64,000 nt of DNA. It comes from Calliopum simillimum (taxonomy: Eukaryota; Arthropoda; Insecta; Diptera; Lauxaniidae). Positions within the stretch are counted from its first letter, which is position 1, and every line of letters starts with the position of its first letter. The notes under the pieces were generated by a model that saw only the letters and a program-made list of their open reading frames with translations, ran no database searches and was not told the origin of the DNA. The stretch covers positions 77,358,909 through 77,422,908 of the forward strand of contig OX638368.1 in the NCBI GenBank assembly GCA_951812925.1, given 5' to 3'. A program made the translations under genes and the position numbers. Below, one piece after another: positions 45,061 through 54,165 of this stretch.

Positions 45061-45945
45061 TTGAGTGTACAACTTAAAAACCGGAATTTTTTAGCGAAAT
45101 TTGATGCTTTACATATTGTGGAAAAATGTTACAATATATTTTATTCAAAGTATTGTCCATTGGAAGCTACAACATTTCCCCACCTTTCAGGCAATTTATG
45201 AATTCCATCACAAAAAAATTGCGCCGGCTTGGCGGCCAAAATATCTTGAAATTAAGTGAAGCTTATTCCCGATAGGGCATTCTGCATCGATCGGAACAAA
45301 TGGTAGTCTGATGGTGCAAGGTCTGGGCTATAAAGCGGGTGAGGCAAAATTTCCCATCCGTTGTTTTCAATTGTTTTCCAGGTAATTTTTGACTGGGGCA
45401 GCAATATGTGGCCGAGCGTTATCGTGGTGGAAAATGGTTGACTCATGTCTGGTCGCATACGTTGGCCGCTCTGCCTGGATTTTCTGCTTCAATTGGATCA
45501 CTTGTTGACGATAGAATTGAGCATTAATGGTTTGGCCACCTGGCAACAGCTCATAATGGATCACACCTAGCTGGTCCTGACCAGTACGTTCTTTGTCTTC
45601 AACATCAAAATAACCACTTTTAAACCACTCACGACAGCTTGATTCAGCTGGAGCATAGTCCTCATAAACTTCTACAAGAATGCGATGACTTTCGGCAGCT
45701 GTTTTCTTTGCAAAAAAATGACCCACTAGAACCCCCCCGCAAATGCTGTCTTTTTCTCCAATTTTCGAAGTTATTCATCGTGAAAAATAATAATGATGCA
45801 CACAAGATAAAATTGTTTTGTTGACTGATTTTGACAGCTGTCAAATGTACCTTCAAAATGACATATATATAAAGTTCGAGCTTTCACGATATTTGTTAGT
45901 ACGGACATCCACCGTCAAATTCCGGTTTTTAAGTTGTACACCCAA
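45061..45945 (-). mobile_element. Deleted mariner element
   Basis: TIRs TTGAGTGTACAACTTAAAAA (left) and the complement of TTGGGTGTACAACTTAAAAA (right), with TA on both sides (45059-45060, 45946-45947). At 885 bp it is shorter than the usual 1.3 kb because the transposase gene is deleted internally. Confidence 0.88.
45141..45778 (-). pseudogene. Mariner transposase with internal deletion
   Basis: Starts at ATG 45778 and ends at TAA 45141-45143. The N-terminal HTH region (TAAESHRILVEVYED, CREWFKSGYFDVEDKERTG) is joined directly to LGVIHYELLPGGQT, so the second HTH and the stretch up to the first catalytic D are lost. The rest has HDNARPH and YSPDLAPSDYHLF (second and third acids of the D,D34D triad) and a mariner C-terminus (KLPERWGNVVASNGQYFE). 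Frameshifts lie near 45715 and 45370. About 640 bp remain of the usual 1040. Confidence 0.86.
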
Positions 45946-46371
45946 TATATCCCGATCTTTCGATGGCTATATCTCCGAAAATAGATCCGACCAGACATTT
46001 TTGATTATATATTCTTTCTTAAAATTAAAAGCTTAATAAGCCAAATTAGGTTTAAAAAGAAAATATTAACAGTCGATAATCTAACATTAAGCCCAGCTGT
46101 TTTATGATAAAAAATTATAAACAAGCAATAAAATAAAATTTTTCATAATTCTTCACTTTTCACATAAAAAAAACCTGACAGCAAGCAACTAATAGTTTTA
46201 AAATCGCTCTAAGACCTCCTACGTAGCAGGTATTAAAAGTCGTATTCATAAAGACGGAAAAGAGCTTTCTAAATGCTGCCAGAATACCAAAACATCTTCG
46301 TTACTACTTTCGTAGCAGTGAAGACTGTGGTGAGCTGTTTGACAGCTTTAATACTGTCGCCAGAATAGCCC

Positions 46372-47715
46372 TATAAATCTAATAACTTAAATATAATAAT
46401 GCAATTTTAAGATACAGAGAGAAATGAATGTAGAGTAGCATATTAGCAATAAGAATTTCATTAAAAGATTTTAAAATTTAACTCTAGGCTTCTAACAGCT
46501 GAATACCATCAGACACGCTGAGTTCATCGTCGAAGATGCTGAATATAAGTAAGTGATTTTTCTCATACTCTTGCTTTTATACTATCTATATTCTTATTTA
46601 AAAAAAAAAAATCAGATTATAAAGAGATTGAATAAAACTAGTTTCATATTATGGTTGTTGTAAAGTATGCTCAATAAGCTAATGCTCATTGCGTTTCAAT
46701 TCAGTTCGTTCCGCAATGAACTCGATTTGTTGAATTCGAAAATGTAATTTTCGCCGATCTCTTTATATTCAGCGGTTGTTAGTAATATTAAGTCTCTGCT
46801 CTGAGAAGTTAAAATCAAAATACTTTTATTTACACTGTAAAAACTTTGTAAGTGAAGATTTTATTGTTTGAATGATGGAAAATTTAATAACCAGTTGCTT
46901 TCTTTAAATTTATTAAATAATTAGAGATTTGTTTACTGCTAAGGTACTTATGAATACTTTCAGTAAATTCTAAAGCTGCGACTTTAAAAAAAATGATTAT
47001 TTTATTAGAATTAAAGGTGTAAGGTTGTGTTACACATACATTTATTGAATTTATCTTTTGAAATAGAATTTAAAAGGAATAAAATTTGTAATGCTGAAAT
47101 TGAATAAGATGTTGTGCTAATTTCGAAATAGCCAGATTCAGATGATTGACGGTCATGGTGGGGTAATCGGTTGATTTCATCCTTTTCAGGACTAATAGGG
47201 GTAATCAAACATAATCGGAAGATTACCATGGTGGGTTTAGACGACGGGTTGCAACAACAACAAGTAAACCCAAAACATCAGGTAACATGAAATACAACTT
47301 TAGTTTCCGGTTAACTTCAATAGTTTTTTCTTATGAATAAATTGCGTATCCTTTTCGTTTTCCCTCCTTTAAATTGCACATAATAATTTATGTGAACTGT
47401 CTAGGCATGTTAGGGTGATGTAAGATCCCCCGACAATCCGGCGAGCTAGCTAGAGCACAGCTAGATGTGCACACCCGCAAGTCCTAATATGCCCAGAAAT
47501 GTTGGACCGAACCTAGCTCATAATCGGTTGGTAACAGTAATTTTATTCTCGTTTTCGTAATTAATTTTACCATTACCAACCGCAATTCAATAACAGCTAT
47601 TTTAGTCAAATAGTATCGGTACGTTTCGGGTCTGACACAACACAAGGCAACCATCAAGCTTTTAGTTTTACTGGTTACTGACAGTTTTGTTAAATCAGAT
47701 CACACAGACAGACGC
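46372..47715. other. AT-rich DNA, no gene seen
   Basis: No domain-bearing frame. A GC-richer patch at 47405-47530 (GATCCCCCGACAATCCGGCG) stands out in base composition but I do not recognise it. Element C begins abruptly at about 47716. Confidence 0.45.
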
Positions 47716-48900
47716 CTTACAGTCTTGGGCTTCTGTCAGCTTTGAAGCTAAGGGCGTACGTTAGAGGTTTATGATCAGTAAGAACAGTAAATGTTCGTCC
47801 CTTAAGAAAATGTTTAAAATGTTTTAAATTTAGATAGATTGCCAACAATTCTCTATCAAAAGTACTATATTTAATTTCAGCTGGACTTAGCTTCTTCGAG
47901 AAAAACGCGAAGGGTTCAATTTCATTATTGACTTCTTGTTGAAGAAGTCTACTGCAATGGACAATGTTGCTTTGCTATCAAAATGATTTAACAGTGTGTT
48001 CTTAGCAAAATTTTCCTTAATTTGCTTAAATGCTTCTACTGTGTTAGTGTTCCATACGAGTGTTTTTGATTTATTTTTGGTCGCGGCGATTATCATGGAG
48101 TGAATTGGACTGAGTATATGCGCTAGATTTGGAATATAACGGTGGTAATAGTTTACCATTCCAACAAACTTTTGTATTTGTTTTATTGATTTTGGCTGTT
48201 CGAAATCTCTGATAGCATGTACTTTGGTTTCTTTTATCTCTTGGGACGAAATATTATAGCTAATAAAATCAATATTTGAGACTCCAAATATACATTTGGT
48301 TGGTTTGATATTTAGTCCGTATTCCATTAATCTTTCGAAAACTGTTTTAAAGTGTGTAAGATGTTGCTTTTTAACGTGACTTCCTATGAGGATGTCGTCA
48401 AGGTAAACAAAAGTGAAATTTAAACCAGTCAAAACTTTATTGATAAACCTTTGGAATGTTTGCGCTGGGTTTCGAAGACCAAAAGGCATTCGGATGAACT
48501 CATGCATTCCAAAAGGTGTCGTTATTGCGGTTTTGTATATGTCCTCTTCGGCCATTGGAATTTAATGATAGGCACGTATGAGGTCTAATTTGGAAAAAAT
48601 GGTTTTGTCGCGAAGGTCAATATTGAGATCGTGAATGCGTGGAAGTGGGAATCTGCCTGGAACGGTAACAACGTTTAATCTGCGATAATCGCCACAAGGT
48701 CGCCATTCATTTAGTTTTTTCTTTGCAACTATATGTAATGGTGATGAAAATGATGAACATGAAGGACGACAAATGCCAGATTTTACTAAAAAATCTAATT
48801 CTGTCTTTGCAACCTTATGTTTAATGGGGTCTAAACGTCTCGGTTTTGAAAAAGCTAATTGACCTTCAGTAACAAGGTGGTGAACAGTTGAATGTTTCAC
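47716..48900 (-). pseudogene. pol: Reverse transcriptase and truncated RNase H of element C
   Basis: RT start [19 protein letters not shown] and FSKLDLIRAYH, then a stop at 48557-48559 that replaces Gln (CAA to TAA). It continues with MPFGLRNPAQTFQRF, catalytic [13 protein letters not shown] (near 48395-48430) and VGMVNYYHRYIPNLA. RNase H follows with a deletion/frameshift at about 47950, then FFSKKLSPAEIKYSTFDREL and LTDHKPLT, ending near 47716 where homology stops. Confidence 0.85.
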
Positions 48901-49599
48901 TGGTATATTATAATTTAGTTCTGCTGTAATGGAGGGGAAAAGTTTAAGAAGTTGTGTGTATTTATTTTCTACTGTAGAAATACGAGATAAAAAAATATTG
49001 GAAAGAACTGAAATGGCATTTATTGTTAATTTCGTAAGAGGATCTATTAAACATTTATTTTTAACATCTATAAGAAGTCCGTATTTGGAGAGAAAATCTG
49101 CTCCAATAATCGGTTTTGAAATATCTGCAATGAGAAAAATGAAAGAAAATTATATACGGAGGCCTAAATTTATGTTAAGCATCTTCTTTCCAAAAGTTGA
49201 AATAGTTCTGCCATTTGCAGCCGTTAAAATGATGTCCAAAGATCTTGAACTTTTTTTGAATTTGGAGGAAGGTAAAACTGAAATTTCTGCTCCACTATCG
49301 ATAAGGAAATTCAACTTGTTGTCTTTATCGTACACAAATAAGCGACGAGTGAAAATGTCCAAGTTCCCATTGTCTGTCGCTGCGACAATGGGTTTCTTAG
49401 TTTGTTGAAGGTGAATTGTTATTATAGTTTTTAAAGGAACAAGGCTGCTCGCATTTTCTAGCCTGGTTTCCAAATCGGTAGTGGAAACGACAGACCCAGT
49501 TTTTAGACCAAGGTCTCCTACGCTGTTGGGATCTTTGCCTAAATTGTGACCGAGAATTTCTTTCGTGAAACTATTGTTTAATTGAGTTGACTTCAACAC
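48901..49599 (-). pseudogene. pol: Protease region of element C
   Basis: LNFLIDSGAEISVLPSSKF holds an intact DSG active site at about 49285-49310 (minus), unlike element A. It is followed by AANGRTISTFGKKML. The frame breaks at 49150, but the plus-strand sequence to 48929 still carries the complement of the protease C-terminus and linker. Confidence 0.78.
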
Positions 49600-50257
49600 T
49601 TAGTATTTGAAAATTTTCACACATTGTCGAAGTAACGCGAGTTAAATTTTCTAAAACTTTTTCAAGATTTGAAGTTGAGTTATTCCGTATGGAACTTACT
49701 TCACTATAATGAGTTACTTCCCATATATTATCCGCGAGACGAATTAAATCATGAATGTTATTAATATTCGAATTTGTTAAAGCGATATTTAAATTTTTAA
49801 GAAGGTCAGAAGAAATACTTGTTCCGGCAATTAGTGTTAAGGACCTATAATACTCGGATGGTTTACGGTCACCGATTTCCGAATCCGATAATATTTTCTC
49901 AAGTTTGCGTTGTTCACTTAGAAAATTACGTTCGATCAAAGTGTTTTTAATGTTTTCGTAATACGGTTTTTGTAATACGTCAAGAACGTTCAATATAACG
50001 TCTTGTGGTAGTGCAGTGATTATGTGTTCATATTTTGTGTTGTCTTGTATAATACCTTTTGTAGCAAATTGCATGTCGGCATGAACAAACCAAGCCTCTG
50101 GACAATTAGTCCAGAATTTTGGAAGTTTGACCGTAGATTCCGTAGATGTGTATTGAACATTTGTGTGAATTTGTGGATTATCTGTGTCAAGATGTGTTAA
50201 CTGTATAAGATTTGATGTATCTCCACTAGTTGGAGCATGGATAGGGGAAAGTATCAT
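49571..50257 (-). CDS. gag: Gag of element C (capsid part)
   Basis: The ATG at 50257 (MILSPIHAP) opens a frame of about 228 codons. It shares KLPKFWTNCPEAWFVHADMQF-like and ALPQDVILNVLDVLQKP words with gag of element A, and LSDSEIGDRKPSEYYRSL. The Arg/Ser-rich tail and CHCC finger of A are not found in frame, so the C-terminus is truncated or out of frame before protease begins at about 49599. Confidence 0.82.
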   Translation of the reverse strand: MILSPIHAPTSGDTSNLIQLTHLDTDNPQIHTNVQYTSTESTVKLPKFWTNCPEAWFVHADMQFATKGIIQDNTKYEHIITALPQDVILNVLDVLQKPYYENIKNTLIERNFLSEQRKLEKILSDSEIGDRKPSEYYRSLTLIAGTSISSDLLKNLNIALTNSNINNIHDLIRLADNIWEVTHYSEVSSIRNNSTSNLEKVLENLTRVTSTMCENFQILSVEVNSIKQ

Positions 50258-50662
50258 ATTGATCAAGGAGGGAGGTGTACAAGTTTTACTATCTTATTAA
50301 ATGTTTAAATATATTGTTTATATTTTATATCAATGTATTTCTATATATTTTATGTATATATACTAGTATTTAGTGTACTTATCTTAGTGAATGAGAAAAA
50401 AATAACTTGAGTGACTGCGTTGTTTATGTTGATATTGCCAGAGGTTGATGGTGTGGTTGATAGGTGTTGGACTCACTATCCTTGAAGTAATCGGTTAAAC
50501 GTTTTCTATTGCTAAAAAATTATCTCTATTTTTATAATTGAAGATGCTGTTGTAATTGCTGTTATTAGCTTCGCTGATCGGTGTTGCTGTTGCGTAATAT
50601 GTTACTGTTAAGGAGCACGTTTGTCTTGTTTTTGTTATTCAGGCTTTCGTTGACTTAATGTT

Positions 50663-50680
50663 CTCCTGGCAGGATCGCCA
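50663..50680 (-). promoter_or_regulatory. Primer-binding site of element C (left copy)
   Basis: On the minus strand TGGCGATCCTGCCAGGAG, 2 nt after the LTR end ...GGACTGCA (50683). The mirror copy is at 53026-53043. Confidence 0.75.
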
Positions 50681-50892
50681 ATTGCAGTCCTTATTGTTGT
50701 TTATTAAATTAATTTATTTCGTTGTTTATTTGTTTAATTTATTTTTGTATCGTATATTTAATATTAATTTAAAATTAATTTTTACTTGAACGTTTAGTCA
50801 TTGTAAAGATCGATTTACATATAAATCTATCAATGCATTTTCTTTCTAACACATAATTATGGCAAATTAAAGAACGGATTAAAAACACGGCT

Positions 50893-50943
50893 ATAGTGAC
50901 ATAAGTATGTTTCGTCTTTTGCCACAAAGACTCATCAGACTAT
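50893..50943 (-). ncRNA. Hammerhead ribozyme motif, type I (left copy)
   Basis: Minus strand 5' to 3': stem I strand AUAGU, core CUGAUGA, stem II GUCUUU-(GUGGCA)-AAAGAC (6 bp, perfect), core GAAA, stem III of 4 bp (A-U, C-G, A-U, U-A) with loop ACUU, cleavage triplet GUC, stem I strand ACUAU (5 bp with AUAGU). All conserved hammerhead core bases are present. The open stem I and short stem III are the arrangement known from Penelope-like elements, animal retrozymes and schistosome SINEs. Predicted cut after C complementary to 50898. Activity is not shown. Confidence 0.85.
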
Positions 50944-51029
50944 TTTTGTTGTAATTATAATTATATTTATTTTACTAAACTAATTATAATTGAAAAATTG
51001 CAAGTTGAAAAACTCTTTGTGTTTTGGCC

Positions 51030-51095
51030 TGGGCGGGAGTTGAACCAGGGACCTCCCTGTTGGTAGCACAAGTCATTAACCAATGCACCAGCCTT
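51030..51095 (-). promoter_or_regulatory. tRNA-like pol III promoter boxes (left unit)
   Basis: Minus strand: A-box-like TGGTGCATTGG (51080-51090) and B box GGTTCAACTCC (51036-51046), a full match to GGTTCRANTCC, 33 bp apart. The surrounding sequence looks tRNA-derived but does not fold into a full cloverleaf with an acceptor stem, so it is a SINE-type promoter rather than a tRNA gene. It lies about 100 bp upstream of the left ribozyme in the same direction. Confidence 0.65.
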
Positions 51096-51699
51096 GTCCG
51101 GCTGCGAAGCCGACTTTTGCCAGTTTTGTTCGTGTGTTAATACGTGGGCCTTGTCATGTGATAATTGTTGTTTGTGTTATTTATTAATATGTAGTACAGC
51201 TATTCCATTGGAATTAGATTCAATAACGATTGGTCGGTGGCAAGTGTTGCCACCTTATCAGGGCGTGTTCTCCCAAATAACTTTTAAGAATTTTTAAGTG
51301 TGTTACTTAATGACATTTATATATTGAAAATTAATTTTTACTTGAACTTTTAGTCATTGCAAAGATCGATTTACATATAAATCTATCAATGCATTTTCTA
51401 ATACATAATTATGGCAAATTAAGGAACGGATTAAAAACACGGCACGATCTTTGCAATGACTAAAAGTTCAAGCAAAAATTAATTTTCAATATATAAATGT
51501 CATTAAGTAGCACACTTAAAATTCTTAAAAGTTATTTGGGAGAACACGCCCTAATAAGGTGGTAACACTTGCCACCGACCAATCGGTATCTAATTCCAAT
51601 GGAATAGCTATACCATATATCAACAAATAACACAAACAACAATTATGACATCACAAGGCTCACGAACAAAAATGGCAAAAGTCGGCTTCGCAGCCGGGC

Positions 51700-51765
51700 A
51701 AGGCTGGTGCATTGGTTACCGACTTGTGCTACCAACCGGGAGGTCCCTGATTCAACTCCCGCCCA
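51700..51765 (+). promoter_or_regulatory. tRNA-like pol III promoter boxes (right unit)
   Basis: Plus strand: TGGTGCATTGG (51705-51715) and GATTCAACTCC (51749-51759), a one-base decay of the left B box. About 95 bp upstream of the right ribozyme, same strand. Confidence 0.62.
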
Positions 51766-51852
51766 GGTCAAAACACAAAAAGTTTTCCAACTTGCAAATT
51801 TTCAATTATAATTAATTTAGTAAAATAAATATAGTTATAATTACAACAAAAA

Positions 51853-51899
51853 TAGTCTGATGAGTCTTTGTGGCGAAAGACGAAACATGTGTCACTATA
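51853..51899 (+). ncRNA. Hammerhead ribozyme motif, type I (right copy)
   Basis: Plus strand: AUAGU (51853-51857), CUGAUGA (51858-51864), stem II GUCUUU-(GUGGCG)-AAAGAC (51865-51882), GAAA (51883-51886), stem III of 2 bp with loop AUGU, GUC (cut after 51894), ACUAU (51895-51899). Six nucleotides are missing from stem III relative to the left copy, but the A-U and C-G pairs next to the core remain. Such a short stem III usually needs a dimer to cleave well. Confidence 0.82.
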
Positions 51900-52076
51900 G
51901 CCGTGTTTTTAATCCGTTCCTTAATTTGCCATAATTATGTGTTAGAAAATGCATTGATAGATTTAAATCGATCTTTGCAATGACTAAAAGTTCAAGTAAA
52001 CATTAATTTTAAATTAATATTAAATATACGATACAAAAATAAATTAAATAAACAAATAAACAACGAAATAAATTAA

Positions 52077-52993
52077 GGGGACATTCGCTTTTGTAATTGA
52101 AACAAAAAACACTTTTTAAAAATTTAATTATGAAAAAACTATTATATTTATTGACAAAATTTCTTTTAGACATTGTTAAATATTGTCTAAGGAATATGAA
52201 AAAAAAATTTTTTTTTATTTTTAGTTTCCCTTGGCTGCTGTAGAGGGCGTCATCCAAAAGATACTTTTTAAACCGTAGGAAATTTTGTAGACCTCCTGTA
52301 ACAGATTTTTGAAAAATTCAAAATGGATTTTATTCTTGAGATTCAAAATTATACAATAAGCCTTTAAAATTCATACTTTTTTATATTTTGAAGTTTTTGT
52401 ATGAATATTTATGAAAAATGCGAAAAAATTGAGAGACTTTCCCTCAAAAAATGCCCCGTAAAAAAAAGTGGGGGGTATTTTTTAAATTTTTCAGAGGTTT
52501 ATTGTTTAATATTTTTAATGAGTAATCGAATGCTCTTTGGGTTTTTAAAATCAGTCGAGTAGATTCGGAGAAAAATTTCCTACCAGTTTGAAAAGTAACT
52601 TTTGGATGACGCCCTCTACAGCAGCCAAGGGAAACTAAAAATAAAAAAAAAAAAAATTTTTCATATTATGGTGATATTTTGTTCGACCTTATGACTTTAA
52701 AATTTTTAATCTAAGTTTCTTCAGGCTCTAGGTGAAGACGAACACCGAAGGAGTTCGAAATATTGAAAAAATTAAACAAAAACAAATTTATTTCATTAAA
52801 ACATAAAAGAGTTTTATTTGGAACTGACCTAGAGCCTGAAGAAACTTAGATTAAAAATTTTAATTTTTTCATATGTTTTGGACAATATTTAACAATGTCC
52901 AAAAGAAATTTTGTCAATAAATATAATAGTTTTTTCAGAATAAAATTTTTAAAAAGTGTTTTTTTGTTTTCAATTACAAAAGCGAATGTCCCC
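52077..52993. mobile_element. piggyBac-like foldback MITE
   Basis: Ends GGGGACATTCGCTTTTGTAA and complement, flanked by TTAA on both sides (52073-52076, 52994-52997); the mirror arm near 50715 shows the empty TTAA-like site. Arms include GACGCCCTCTACAGCAGCCA and its inverse. A further hairpin (52700-52870, CTTCAGGCTCTAGGT / ACCTAGAGCCTGAAG) lies inside the right half. No transposase. The exact TTAA duplication is the basis of the piggyBac call. Confidence 0.75.
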
Positions 52994-53025
52994 TTAATTT
53001 AATAAACAACAATAAGGACTACAAT

Positions 53026-53043
53026 TGGCGATCCTGCCAGGAG
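53026..53043 (+). promoter_or_regulatory. Primer-binding site of element C (mirror copy)
   Basis: TGGCGATCCTGCCAGGAG after LTR end GGACTACA and a 2-nt gap. Downstream leader sequence matches the left copy only to about 53072, then diverges. Confidence 0.72.
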
Positions 53044-53072
53044 AACATTAAGTCAACGAAAGCCTGAATAAC

Positions 53073-53838
53073 AACACACTTAAAAATTCTTAAAATATTA
53101 ATTTAAATCTTTGAATGATGATGATTTTATATATAAATTTTTTATAGAAAGAAAACTTTTCGTAGAACTGAATTTTTAGAATTTTTAAAATAGGAAATTG
53201 AATTTTAAAATATTATAGTGAACATCAAACTTGTAAAGTATATACATAATATAATAAAGTACCTACAACCATTATGTTTTTTATTGGGTGGTGCTACGCC
53301 CCCAAATAGAAAAAACTCTCTCACAGCTAAACAACAGCATCGATTTTTACAAAATTTTATATAAAGGTAGGATAAACGCTAAGGAATGATAACATGACCA
53401 TTACGCTTTTTTCAAATTGGGACGGAAAGATATCAAAAACTTTTTGCTCTTTAGTAGGAGTAACACCCCTCTAAATGCCAAGCACGCTATTGCAACTAAG
53501 CTGCTGCACCGATTTTTATGAATGCAGATAACCAGAACCCTAAAGAAGAATATTAAAAGCTTTTTGAGTTTTATCGACCAAGGACGGTTATAAAAACTTT
53601 TTGCTTTATAGTCAAATCTAAATGGTCGAATTTCGGCCACAAGGCGAACTCTAGTCAACATAAAAAGAGCAATAAAACCAATTTCTTTTGGTCGGAATTA
53701 CCATATCTGACACCACTCATCAGGACCGTGCACACGGGGGGGTTCTGAGGGTTCTTTAAATCTGATTATTTGATTCATAAGCCGCACTACCAACTTAAAT
53801 TTGAAGAAATCTTAGACCATTTAAATACGTACACCTAC
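53073..53838. other. Probably intron or intergenic DNA next to the receptor exon
   Basis: Two diverged copies of a ~180-bp repeat (CTAAACAACAGCATCGATTT near 53330; CTAAGCTGCTGCACCGATTT near 53500). No further receptor exon could be recognised here. Confidence 0.4.
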
Positions 53839-54165
53839 CTGAAATGATCCCCACATAGTTTTATACTGCGCCACGCGGTTTGCAACACCCCATCCAACGT
53901 AAGGTATCCAAAAATGAGGAACAAGAAAAATAATAAAAATTATTGCGTAGATGTATTCATCAAATTCTTCAGTAGTTTGCATTATTTTTACTCGCTCGTA
54001 ACCCACTCTAAGGACAAGAGCAGATGTAAAGATGTATAGGATAAAAGCATACGTCATTTGCGGTGATTTCCAGTTAAATGCGATCAATCCAGGTGCGGAA
54101 CGTTCAACAGGCATCACTCCAAGAAACACAAAAAGTTTTAAGAGCAGTTTATGGTCGCGGTAAAA
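53839..54165 (-). CDS. Internal exon of an insect gustatory receptor (CO2-receptor-like)
   Basis: A 109-codon open exon on the minus strand. It is preceded by a pyrimidine-rich acceptor (TTTACTTTCTATTTATCAG) and followed by donor CAG|GTAGGT; both boundaries are phase 0. It has two hydrophobic membrane segments (around TYAFILYIFTSALVL and YIYAIIFIIFLVPHFW) and motifs FLGVMPVERS, FDEYIYAIIF, VGWGVA and YKTMWGSFQ. These resemble my memory of the conserved central part of insect gustatory receptors of the Gr21a/Gr63a (CO2) group; other gustatory clades are possible. It would be part of a seven-pass channel subunit in sensory-neuron membranes. The other exons are not in view. It is the only host gene I see, between two element blocks. 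Confidence 0.65.

Larger units (their letters stand above)
44221..45995. mobile_element. Palindromic MITE carrying a mariner
   Basis: Inverted ends of about 48 bp (TCTGGTCAAATCTACTTTCG and complement). Inner arms (ATATTGGTGTCATATGAAA) are inverted at about 44320 and 44995. The mariner at 45061-45945 interrupts the right arm. Confidence 0.7.
43618..46371. mobile_element. Possible TIR element GGGCTATTCTGGC, carrying nested insertions
   Basis: GGGCTATTCTGGC at 43618 and GCCAGAATAGCCC at about 46358-46370 form a 13-14-bp terminal repeat. A further ATTCTGGC lies inside each end (43712 region; 46278 region). No target duplication is evident and no transposase of its own is visible. It contains the palindromic MITE 44221-45995. 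Confidence 0.5.
47716..50682 (-). mobile_element. Ty3/Gypsy LTR element C, internal part (sister of A)
   Basis: On the minus strand: LTR end, PBS, gag, protease, RT and part of RNase H, related to element A throughout (shared gag words and the same PBS). It is truncated in RNase H near 47716, so integrase and 3' LTR are missing. Stops and frameshifts are fewer than in element A. Confidence 0.87.
50771..51443 (-). repeat. Hammerhead/tRNA-like unit, 1.2 tandem copies (left arm)
   Basis: A 555-bp unit (50771-51325) is followed directly by a second, partial copy of its first ~118 bp (51326-51443; ATTATGGCAAATTAA, ACGGATTAAAAACACGGC). Direct tandem copies of a ribozyme-bearing unit are what retrozymes look like; here the second copy is incomplete and lacks the ribozyme. 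Confidence 0.75.
50640..53070. repeat. Inverted duplication of the element C LTR end with hammerhead units
   Basis: Left arm about 50640-51443 and right arm 51444-53070 are inverted copies that meet without a spacer at 51443/51444. Both arms contain, from outside in: PBS, LTR end (~85 bp), and a hammerhead/tRNA-like unit. The right arm is interrupted by a TTAA-flanked foldback (52077-52993). Substitutions are scattered, including a 6-nt loss in the right-hand ribozyme. Confidence 0.85.

Noticed and set aside
51030..51095. A tRNA gene
   Set aside because: A and B boxes are present, but no matching acceptor stem or proper anticodon arm can be formed, and the sequence is duplicated within a mobile unit. 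It is better seen as a SINE-type promoter.
53401..53661. A further exon of the chemoreceptor
   Set aside because: The 86-codon frame lacks the conserved receptor motifs and splice sites expected next to the 53839-54165 exon.
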